From NCBI GenBank assembly GCA_037126765.1, contig JBBCBC010000001.1, positions 35,634,804 through 35,698,803 on the forward strand: DNA of 64,000 nt, given 5' to 3'. The position numbers and the translations under genes are program-made. The notes beneath the pieces are model-generated. The model had not been told where the DNA came from. It saw only the letters and a list, made by a program, of their open reading frames with translations, and did no database searches. The DNA is from Stenogyne calaminthoides. Taxonomy: Eukaryota > Streptophyta > Magnoliopsida > Lamiales > Lamiaceae. This document shows positions 35,493 through 45,403 of the stretch, in pieces. How positions within the stretch are numbered: the first letter of the stretch is position 1; each line of letters begins with the position of its first letter.

Positions 35493-35689
35493 GGATCAGC
35501 AGACTGTTTAGGATCAGCTGAATTTAAACCCAAACTTTTCTGATGTAATCTGTAATCGATAAATCTGATGAATGAAAAGTTTATTCTTTTTCTGATCCTA
35601 AGACAAAATCTCATTGCCTTCTGATTATGTGTTATTTACTGTTTTATATTTATCAACTGTGTTGGTTTCTCAAGTGTTTTGGTTTCATC

Positions 35690-35703
35690 AAAAAGGGGAA
35701 AAT
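35690..35703 (+). promoter_or_regulatory. polypurine tract of Copia element 1
   Basis: AAAAAGGGGAAAAT directly before the 3' LTR; the plus-strand DNA primer site. Confidence 0.85.
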
Positions 35704-37290
35704 TGTTGGGAAATTTAAAATTTTGATGAAAGTTCTAAAACACATGTAATAGGACCAGTCAGACCTGTTAGCTGACTGATGTTTTTAATACCAGTTATAA
35801 GATGACCAGTTGATAATTATTGTATAGAACAATTGATGTATAAGATAGGTCACATATTGAGGGGAACTCAATATGTATAGGTCAGATCTAAAGACCAGCT
35901 GAGAACAAAAGATCAGCTAAAGTCCGACAGGCCAGAAGGCAAGGGAAAGACAGAAGATCAGACGATCTGATCAAGTCAGATGATCAGAGTGAAATCATGA
36001 AGCTCAAATTCAGAAGTACTGAAGATCAGATGACTACCAGAAGATCAGACCAGAAGACCTACATCAGCCGAGTCTGCTAGTTGAGCTAAGACAACTGGCA
36101 CCAGAAGACTCTATCAGGTAGACTGATCAGTTGTAACTGATCAGGTCAACTCACACCAGGTGGTAACTGATGTTTCACCAAGTCATACGTTGTTGATCTG
36201 AACAAGAAGAATGTCAACTTTAGTTGGTAGAACAAACACTGAAAAGTGTTTGTTTGTTAACCAATAAGAAGAAGACACGTATGAACGGAGCCGACAATAC
36301 GGGATTTGGTGCTGCTTGGTCAAACGGCTATAAAAGACAACTATCCATGCTTTCGGCCATGCCGTCCCTGAAGCACGTCACATCAAACCCTACATACCTA
36401 CCAAATATAGCCGGAAATTCAAATTGCTCTCCAACGGCTCTTTGATTTCGAAGTCTATAAATATGGGATTACTCTTCAGAGTGAAAACACGGAAATTATC
36501 AAGAAGCTCATACTACAGTAAAATTTCCGAACGAAGAACACAATCTTGAAGATTATTTTCTAAGTGTTCATCCCATAGTTCTTAGCACATAAATCTTATC
36601 CTCTAGCTGTTAGGCTACTTAAATACTAGGAAAGATTTCAAAGTTGGAACAAACAACAAATCTTACCCAAAACCCAAAGTTAGGTTAGTTTGTTTAGCAA
36701 GATTTCAGACTAGGGTTTCTAGTTCTGATTTCTGGGATCGTTTGAGTGAGAGCTCTATAAATATCTGTTGGTGTAATGTGTTGGACTAACACAATAATCT
36801 AAGTCCAATTGGTTAAGTTGGTTAAGTTGGTGCCCCTTGTGATAGGGAAGAGTGGACGTAGGACTGGTTGTCTGAACCACTATAAATCTTGTGTGCATTT
36901 ACCTGTTTGATTAACTGCTTTACACTATTGCACACAACTTGATTAAATCTGCATAAATATTCCGAGTTAGGATCAACTAGCACCAAGCTACTGATCTGAT
37001 CAGATTGACTCCATAGTCATCTGATTGAAAACAGCTTCGGAATCTGATTTGTTATAAACTGGTTTTTCACACGGGTATAAACTAGCTTCCGCACAATCAG
37101 TTAAACTGATAGACACCGAACTGATCTGCCCTCAGGCGATCAGTAAGTTGGATATCAGTCCAAACTGATTCACTTGCACTCTGATCAGGCAAACTGCAAT
37201 CACACCTGATCTGCACGAAAAAGTTTTCAGAAGTCTATTCACCCCTCCCCTCTAGACTTCTGCCCTCATGAAACCCGTTCGGGATCTACA
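35704..37290 (+). repeat. 3' LTR of Copia element 1
   Basis: 1587 bp; TATAAATA at 36456-36463. Outside the CTG/CAG positions it is very close to the 5' LTR, so the insertion is likely young. Confidence 0.93.
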
Positions 37291-37479
37291 TTTACGATTA
37301 CACAAATAAAATTATTAGGCAAAGTACAATGAACTGATGCAAATGATAAAGCACATGTTCATACTTCACGTGCATAGTACCAACGGAATGCACATATATT
37401 TCTTATTTATACACACATTGAAGAGTAATATTACAAGTTTTTGGTCATATTAGTGAACAAACACTACAAAAAAAGCAGT

Positions 37480-37910
37480 GTTTAAGGACGGTTGTAGCGA
37501 CGGTTTTTTCCGTCGCTACAAGGAATGGCGACGATTTTCGCGACGGTTTTCCAACCATCGGGAAAATGAGGGTCGCTAACATTAGCGATGATTTTTTCTA
37601 TTTCATCATTAAATAGCGACGGTTTCTGTCTGTCGCACAATATCGACAACTTTTTACCGTCGCACATTAGCGACGGTTTTAGAGACGGTTATGTGGGTCC
37701 GGACCCCGGTCAGAAACCCATCACTAATCCGTCACTAAACCATCGATAAATTGTCGATGGTCATGACATCATATAACCGTCGTTAACAGCGACGATTATA
37801 CGTCGGTATTAGCGACGGTAATATCCATCGAAATGTGCGACGGTTTTTCGTCGTCGCTAATACCGACGGTTATGTCATCGTTAAATCCGTCGCTAAATTG
37901 TAAATTTTTG
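37480..37910. repeat. left subterminal repeats of the CACTA element
   Basis: More than a dozen copies of GCGACGG, TCGCTA and their complements in both orientations (for example GCGACGGTTTT, CCGTCGCTA). In En/Spm such motifs are bound by the TNPA-type protein. Confidence 0.85.
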
Positions 37911-37929
37911 AAAAAAAAATAGCTCACGG

Positions 37930-38150
37930 TGGTTCAAAACCGGGCCCGTAAGGCGCCCGGATGGGCACCGAACCACCCGAGCCACGGACCATCTCGAACC
38001 CAACCACCAAGCATCTCATATATAAGCGACCAAGCCTCCCAATTAATTGAGACAATTATTCGCTCCCATGGGGGATCAAACACGGGACGTTGGACGCCTG
38101 AGCGGGGATCAATTCCGCTCGGGCACTTGTTTTCTTGCGTTTTCTTAATG
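37930..38150. repeat. conserved CACTA subterminal module, copy 2
   Basis: Matches 8525-8680, including CCAATTAATTGAG, CTCCCATGGGGGA, CGCCTGAGCGGGGATCAATT and GCTCGGGCACTTG. It extends left with GCGCCCGGATGGG and GGTTCAAAACC words. The open frames across it on both strands look accidental. Confidence 0.65.
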
Positions 38151-38184
38151 AATTTAATTGTATATGTCCTCAAATTCATTTTTT

Positions 38185-38650
38185 TTTTCAATTTTTCTTA
38201 AAATTCTTTTTTTCAATTATCTTATTTAATGATTCAATTAAATTTTAATATAATAATTTATATTTTTTATTTATAAATTAAACTATATTATATTATATTA
38301 TATTAAAATTTTATTTTTTATTTATTTTTAATAAAATTAATTCTATATTTCCTGAAAAATCTTTTTTTTTAATTCTTTATTTCAATTATTTTATTTAATG
38401 ATTCAATTACATTTTAATATAATAATTTATATTTTTTATTTACAAATTTCAATTAAATTAAATTATATTAAAATTGTATTTTTTACTTATTTATAATAAA
38501 ATTAATTCTATTTATATTTAAAATTCTTTTTTTTTCAATTTTTTTTAAATTCTTTATTTCAATTATCTTATTCAATGATTCAATTATATTTTAATATAAT
38601 AAATTTTTTTATTTACAAATTATGAATAAATGATTATAGTTTTTTTAAAA
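38185..38650. repeat. A/T-rich tandem repeat, period about 165-180 bp, 3 copies
   Basis: Each copy contains TTCAATTATYTTATTTAATG, then ATTCAATTA and TTTTAATATAATAA. A single related copy lies at 8740-8830 in the small CACTA. Confidence 0.75.
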
Positions 38651-38770
38651 TTAATGTATTTTTATTGAAAAATTACAAAAAATAAATTATGTTAAGCAAT
38701 GTCAAATAACTTGTAATATGCAAATATAATTGTCAACATGAAATATTACAAATGAAAGACAATATAATTA

Positions 38771-38906
38771 TTATTCGTCATCCGCATCGTTTCCCCCATC
38801 TGTATTATCATCATCCTCCTCGTCCTCCTCCTCCTTCTCCTCCTCTTCATCCTCCTTTCCTCACCATCTTCATTCTCACTCACATCCTCATCTTCGTCAT
38901 ACTCGT
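38771..38906 (-). pseudogene. acidic C-terminal tail of the CACTA transposase, cut off by Copia 2
   Basis: Minus-strand sequence codes for an Asp/Glu-rich tail (YDEDEDVSENEDGE, then after a one-base shift a run of Glu/Asp) ending at TAA 38771-38773. It continues the frame that ends ...GGEDNE at 55743, across the Copia 2 insertion and its CTCGT duplication. Confidence 0.7.
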
Positions 38907-40923
38907 TGTTGGTCCCGGTGTAAACGAATCTTACACGTGTATGGGGGGGAATACACGTGTTCAGTGTTTTTTTTTAAAAACTTTTCTTTACTGAGATCAG
39001 CTTGGGTCAGGTTGTCCTGATGATTTGGTCCTGAGAAGCACAAATCGCTCTGAGTCAAAGTCTACCTGAGACAGTGATCCTGAGCTGCTTTCAGATACCT
39101 CAGATAATCCCAACTGATCCTGAGTTTTCAGAGATCCTGAGCTACTTGGATCAGATAACTAACTTACTGAACCCTCAGAAGAGTAAGTTCAGTTTGGTAA
39201 CTATCTGTTCTAGCTACTCAGATATGCGGAATGGTTGGCCCTTAGTTTATACTCGTTTTAAGCTTTGCTGAAAACCTTCCTTTTAATGGAATAGTGATTA
39301 GGCTGTGATTCAGTTCAGATGCAACTTCAGTGGATTGATTCCAACTGAATATCAGTGAAAATATGCTTTCAATTCAAAGTAATGCAACAGATAATCAAAT
39401 CAAAACAGAAAGCAAAGAACACAACAAGTTATAGTGGTTCAGAGACTCAAGCTCCTACGTCCACTCTCTCTGACTCTTCAGAGAAATTCACTAATCTTTT
39501 CCTAAGGTTTTCTGACTACCTCTGTAGTTTACTAACCTTTCTATTTTGAGCTTTCTGACTACCTCTGTAGTTACTAACTCAAAACACACACAAGCTTTCT
39601 GTCTATCCAAGATAGATTACTCACTTCTCCTCTAGAGCTTTCTGACTACCTCCTTGTAGTTTACTAACTCTTTACAACTCCAATCTCACCAACAATCACA
39701 CTCAAACTACCTTACAAAGGGTTTGGGGTTTCTTTGTTGGTTTCCAACTAGGATGAGATATCCTTTACAATAAGCACAATGCAAAGGCTAGGATATCTCG
39801 ACTAAGCTTTGGATATATCTTATCAAGCTAGGCTTAGTGGAATGAGCTCTCTTCGAAATAAAACACTTGGGAAATTCTTGGTTTTTCGAGTGCTTCAACT
39901 TGCAATAATAAGTTTGAGCTCTTGAGTTGCTTATAAATTTCCCGTAACCTTCAATGTAGATGGTCATAAGTATTTATAGGCAGGCACCAAGGTCACTCTT
40001 GAAAAACTATCTGTTGGAAGAGATAACTTCGTGAGTTTCCTCTTATGGTGTGTGAAGAACGGCTATATTTAGGGTTTGAGACTCCCTAACACGTTTTAGG
40101 CAATTGTCTTTCATGTAGCCGGTCAACACTTTTTGTAGTCTGGAACTTAGTACTTCTGACATCTTTTTCGAAGACTGTCGTTGTTTATCGATTAATCGAA
40201 TGCATGTCTGATCTTTTCTTCTTCTTTTTTGACTTTTGTCTCCGATTAAAGGTAGACAACTTCAACGGCTCTTTTTTGGTTACATTCTCTCGAAAGTGAT
40301 ATAACCTTAACAACACTTTGTCTTAGTTCCTTTTAATATTTTTGAATGTCTTAGCATTTGAATGGAATCGCGTTTTTTCTCGATGTGCATCCTTGGATAG
40401 ATATTTTCAGTGCCTCGGAACATTCAGGTTTATCTTGAGCATTGATTACATTCTTGAGTCTTGATAATTCTTGTGCCTTCGATATTCTTGATCTTGATCT
40501 TACGTGTGTTGAGTCTTACGAGTCTTGAGGTCTTCAGTCTTGGTCTTGAGTCTTCCGCGATATCTTGGTGATATCTTGAGTCTTAATCTTTGAGTCTCTC
40601 GGTTTCATCTTGAGTCTTGATTTCTCGATTTCTAACGGGTCTTGATTTCTCGATTTCTCCTTTGAGTCTTGATTTCTCGGTTTCTGCTTTGAAACTTGAA
40701 ACTTCGTTTCATCTTGAAACTTGGTTTCTTGAAAACTTCTTGAGTCTTGAACATATCAGAATCTAACCTGATCTATATCTGCTGACTATACATTTTGCAG
40801 ATATCATCCTGAATACTCTAAAACTGAATCCTGACTCAACTATTAAGATCATTCTGAACATGTCATACTCAGGGGGTTTGGGATCTAATCAAAATCTCTC
40901 TTTATTAAATACATCTCCCAACA
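38907..40923 (-). repeat. 3' LTR of Copia element 2
   Basis: 2017 bp, TATTTATA at 39971-39978. Nearly identical to the 5' LTR from the edge to about 40150, then differs in 40160-40740 almost only where the 5' LTR has CAG or CTG. Confidence 0.93.
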
Positions 40924-40937
40924 ATTTCCCCCTTTTT
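40924..40937 (-). promoter_or_regulatory. polypurine tract of Copia element 2
   Basis: AAAAAGGGGGAAAT on the minus strand, adjacent to the 3' LTR. The remaining 360 bp to the stop of the 3' ORF at 41300 hold no gene. Confidence 0.85.
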
Positions 40938-41299
40938 GATGATGCCAAAACCTATCTTGTTTACAACATACTTAACCTATACTAAGGTTTCAGTTTATCC
41001 TATTACAAGATTGATTATAACTCCCAACAATTTTCATTCATAAAGAGTCTCCCAACAATTTCTTCAGTAATGAATCTCTCAAAGGATTCATCACTAAACA
41101 ATTAATCTTAGAGACAACATACAGGCATATCAAAAGTAAAAGACATGTAAATAAGATAATGAGATATTATCTTTTGAGCATAAATGATAAGGCTTCATTG
41201 ATGATTGGTAGACAGTTACAAGATACAATGAATCTTATCAGAAAAACAAAATCAAAAAGACAAAAAAAAGGATTACATGAATCTTCTGAGTCTTCATCT

Positions 41300-41843
41300 T
41301 CAGTCTTCTTTTGTTCTTCTGCTCTGATCTTCCACCTCATCAGCAGGCACTTCGAGGTTGAACATTCCATAATATCTTCTTTTCAGCGCATCTCTTTCTT
41401 TAATGATATCAGGATTGTTCCCTGTCAGGCCCAACTGAATGGCGTACTGGGAAATTTCTTGAGCAATGGCTTTCTCATTCACACTGCCATTCTCCAGCCT
41501 GGGAGGAGGGTACGAGTATGGACCAGGGGCGGTTATCTGCACCTTTCCTTCATCCGCAAGATTTATCCAGCCTTGAAGATATTTAGGATAGAAGGTCGGG
41601 AGATAGTCAATGAAAGCCTCATTGGGATCTGAGCTCTCCCCTCTCCATTCTCTGAGCACATCATAATAGAACCAAAAAGTTCTCTTAATTTCTTCCCATG
41701 CATCGTTGAGCTGGACTGGCATCCATTTGTCAACATGCGGCCATTTCTGTGCTTTTGTGCTCCCTCTCCTCTTGCTTGCAAATCTTTTGAAACCACTCAT
41801 TCTTTTCTGCTCTTCTTCCATCTTCTTTCTGATCACGGGCACA
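41300..41843 (-). pseudogene. C-terminal part of the long 3' ORF of element 2, separated by element 3
   Basis: 180 codons following directly from the part ending at 45404 once the nested element and one copy of its CCAGA duplication are discounted. Has KRTFWFYYDVLREW, FYPKYLQGWINLADEGKV and YGMFNLEVP, resembling HPNFLKYLE...V and YRIFNIPQ at the same place in element 1. Ends at a stop at 41300. Confidence 0.75.
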
Positions 41844-41848
41844 CCAGA

Positions 41849-43520
41849 TGTTGGGATATTTTAGTTTTGATGAATTATGCCAAAAAATTATCAACTTGTG
41901 TTATTGAAGCTGATTTACAGATAACAAGTTGAGGGGGAACGAGAGAACAAATTGAGGGGGAACTCACGAAATCAGACAGATGATCGAGATCGGTAGGTCA
42001 TAGATTTAGACCCATCAAGATCGAATGAGTAAGAAGAGTTCGAGAGTCAATGATGAGCTGAGCAAAATCAGAAGAAAAGATAAGCTAAGCCAGCTGATCG
42101 GAAGAATCAGAAGGTCAAAAGATCAGATGACCAAAACAGACCTGATCTGAAGACCAGATCAGATGACCAGATGACCTGATCAGAAGACCATATCAGATGA
42201 CTAGATGACCAGAAGATCAGAAGAAAAGGTTGCAGATCAGAAGAGGAGCAGATGAGACTGATCGAGATCAGACGTGATCGAGATCAGATATGAAGATGAG
42301 CAGATGATCAAGATCAGACGTGATTAAGATCAGATGTGATAAACCGATATGCTAACCTAATATGCTAACCTCGATGTACTAACTCGATGCGTATAAACCG
42401 ATATGTCGACTGATGTTATACTGATCCGATCATGTGAGCCGATCGATCAAAGTAGAAGAAATCGATATCGAAAAACCGTAAATGCATACCGATCGTAAAA
42501 AGAAGTCATCGAAGAGAAGTCATCCAAGTCATGTTCATCGAGAATCGAACGCCATCGATGATCGCCACCGACCAGGGTCGATTGTCTCAAGACAAGAAGA
42601 ATCGAACTCACCGGTTGAGTGTCAAGATAACCGATCGACAAGGTCCGGATCAAGAGAAGTCACCAAGGCTCGATAGATCTCAAGACTCGGAGAATCTGAA
42701 TGATTCCAAGGCGAATCTGAGGAATATAGACGTTAGAATCACCGACGCGACCAATGAGAGGAAGACAACCAGCCTGGAAAAGCTGCAAGAAGCTACAGAA
42801 TAGTATGGATTTGAATGTGACTCCATCCAACGGTAACATTCAAATCCACACTATAAATACAAGTTCTTCCCTCATTATCAAGTGTGGAAGTGTGAACTCA
42901 GAGCCAAATCATCTAAAGATTCCCACCATAGAACCGCAGAGCAAGAAATACACGATATATCCAAAAGTGTTCTACCCTAGATCTAAGCACAAAATGCCAT
43001 ATCCTAAGCTTAGAGAGATTTTCCCAACCTTAGCATTGAGGCTAAACAAATGTAAGGGAAAATCTCACCCTAGTTGGAAACCAAACAACCTTATACCCAA
43101 ACCAGTTGGTAGGTTAAGTTTGTAGGTTGAGTGTGAACTCGGTAAACATCTAGCAATCCCGAAAGGGAGGGTAGGCAATCCCGTGAGGGTGATAAGTCCC
43201 ATTTGAGTGTGAACTCGGTAAACATCTGTTGGGTGTTGGACTAACACGGTAAACTAAGTCCAGATTGGTTAAGTCGGTTGCCCATGAAGGGAAGAGTGGA
43301 TGTAGGACGAGTTGTCCGAACCACTATAAAATTGTGTGTTCTTTACTGCTTTATGTTATTACTTGCCTTATGCATTCGTTTATAAAGCATAACACACACA
43401 TGAGCTTAAAAGCAAAAAAAAAAAATTGAATCACTCTGCCCTCACCCCTGTTTTTATATGCACCGAACTGAAACGTTTTACTTCCGCACGTGCAAATGGG
43501 TTTTCAAAACGGGACCATCA
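41849..43520 (+). repeat. 5' LTR of element 3
   Basis: TATA box TATAAATA at 42852-42859. Contains the direct repeat GTGTGAACTCGGTAAACATC at about 43130 and 43208. 42355-42780 is CGAT-rich where the other LTR has CTGAT/CAGAT. Confidence 0.93.
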
Positions 43521-43522
43521 AT

Positions 43523-43602
43523 TGGTATCAGAGCGGGTTGTTCAAAAGGTCACTGTTTTTCAATGTGGATTTAAACCGATACCATCAATTGGTATCGAGA
43601 GC
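43523..43602 (+). promoter_or_regulatory. primer binding site of element 3 and a second degenerate copy
   Basis: TGGTATCAGAGC at 43523-43534 follows the 5' LTR. At 43580-43602 the phrase ACCATCAATTGGTATCGAGAGC repeats the LTR end plus primer site with small changes, 67 bp downstream. Confidence 0.85.
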
Positions 43603-43728
43603 GGAGAGTTCAAACGTTCACAACTTTTCAAAGTGACCACCTGAACTGATCTTTTAAATCAAAAACCCGATCTCTGTAAAAGTGCATATATTTTAATGTT
43701 TTGGCGTCATTATCAAAAAGGGGGAAAT

Positions 43729-45403
43729 TGTTGGGATATTTTAGTTTTGATGAATTATGCCAAAACATTATCAACTTGTGTTATTGAAGGCGATTCTGAG
43801 ATAACAAGTTGAGGGGAACGAGAGAACAAATTGAGGGGGAACTCACGAAATCGCATGATGATCGAGATCGGGAGAGGTCATGACGAGACCGATCAAGATC
43901 GAATGAGTAAGAAGAGTTCCTGAGTCAACCGATGAGCCGAGCAAAATCGGAAGAAAAGATAAGCTAAGCCACCGATCGGAAGAATCGGAAGGTCAAAAAA
44001 GATCGATGATCAAAAGACCGATCAAGACCGATCGATGACCGGATGACTGATCGGAAGACCATATCGGATGACTAGATGACCGTAAGATCGGAAGAAAAGG
44101 TTGCGGATCGTAAGAGGAGGAGATGAGATCGATCGAGATCGACGTGATCGAGATCAGATATGAAGATGAGCAGATGATCAAGATCAGACGTGATTAAGAT
44201 CAGATGTGATAAACTGATATGCTAACCTAATATGCTAACCTGATGTACTAATCTGATGCAGATAAACTGATATCTTGACTGATGTTATCTTGATCGATCA
44301 TGTGAGCCGATCGGATCGAGAAGAAATCGATATCGAAACCGTAAATCTGCATACCGGATCGTAAAAGAAGTCATCAGAAGAGAAGTCATCTGAAGTCATG
44401 TTCATCGAGAATCGAACGCCATCGATGATCGCTTAGCCGACCGAGGGTCGATTGTCTGAAGACAAGAAGAACTGAACTCAGTCAGTTGAGTGTCAGTATA
44501 ACTGATCAGACAAGGTCCGACTGAAGAGAAGTCAGCTGAAGGCTCAGATAGATCTGAAGACTCAGAGAATCCTGAATGATTCCAAGGCGAGGAATCTGAG
44601 GAATATAGACGTTAGAATCAGCTGACGTGGACCAATGAGAGGAAGACAACCAAATGGAAAAGTCTGCAAAGAAAGTTTCTGAGAATAGTATGGATTTGAA
44701 TGTGACTCCATCCAACGGTAACATTCAAATCCACACTATAAATACAAGTTCTTCCCTCATTATCAAGTGTGGAAGTGTGAACTCAGAGCCAAATCATCTA
44801 GCATTCCCACCATAGAACACAGAGCAAGAAATACACGCATATATCCAAAAGTGTTCTACCCTAGATCTAAGCACAAAATGCCATATCCTAAGCTTAGAGA
44901 GATTTTCCCAACCTTAGCATTGAGGCTAAACAAATGTAAGGGAAAATCTCACCCTAGTTGGAAACCAAACAACCTTATACCCAAACCAGTTGGTAGGTTA
45001 AGTTTGTAGGTTGAGTGTGAACTCGGTAAACATCTAGCAATCCCGAAAGGGAGGGTAGGCAATCCCGTGAGGGTGATAAGTCCCGTTTGAGTGTGAACTC
45101 GGTAAACATCTGTTGGGTGTTGGACTAACACGGTAAACTAAGTCCAGTTGGTTAAGTCGGTGCCCCATGAAGGGAAGAGTGGATGTAGGACGAGTTGTCC
45201 GAACCACTATAAAATTGTGTGTTCTTTACTGCTTTATGTTATTACTTGCCTTATGCATTCGTTTATAAAGCATAACACACACATGAGCTTAAAAGCAAAA
45301 AAAAAAAATTGAATCACTCTGCCCTCACCCCTGTTTTTATATGCACCGAACTGAAACGTTTTGCTTCCGCACGTGCAAATGGGTTTTCAAAACGGGACCA
45401 TCA
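43729..45403 (+). repeat. 3' LTR of element 3
   Basis: TATA box at 44737-44744. The CGAT-rich patches here (43850-44150, 44280-44470) are at other places than in the 5' LTR, so the two copies complement each other. Confidence 0.93.

Larger units (their letters stand above)
23602..37290 (+). mobile_element. Copia LTR retrotransposon, element 1 (13.7 kb)
   Basis: Two LTRs of about 1.58 kb (TGTTGGGAAATTT...CTACA) enclose a gag, a protease, RT and RNase H in Copia style and a long extra 3' ORF. TSD TTTAC is perfect (23597-23601, 37291-37295). It has an initiator-Met tRNA primer site and a purine tract. The extended coiled-coil gag, the long LTRs and the extra 3' ORF point to the Sirevirus/Maximus branch. 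Between protease (about 27960) and RT (about 28480) only about 0.5 kb remains, with no HxxxH pre-integrase knuckle and no integrase core, so it could not integrate by itself. Confidence 0.95.
41849..45403 (+). mobile_element. non-coding LTR element 3 (large TRIM-like), nested in Copia 2
   Basis: Two LTRs of 1672 and 1675 bp (TGTTGGGATATTTT...GGGACCATCA) enclose only 208 bp. Perfect TSD CCAGA (41844-41848, 45404-45408). The interior has an initiator-Met primer site at 43523, a second primer-site-like copy at 43590, and a purine tract (AAAAAGGGGGAAAT, 43715-43728), but no gene. LTR ends and the primer site fit Copia, so proteins must come from a full-length relative. A solo LTR of this family is at 10771-12492. 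Confidence 0.93.

Noticed and set aside
37929..38201. Opposed ORFs of 85-90 codons
   Set aside because: Both lie on the shared CACTA module and its repeats; the copy at 8525 does not keep either frame.
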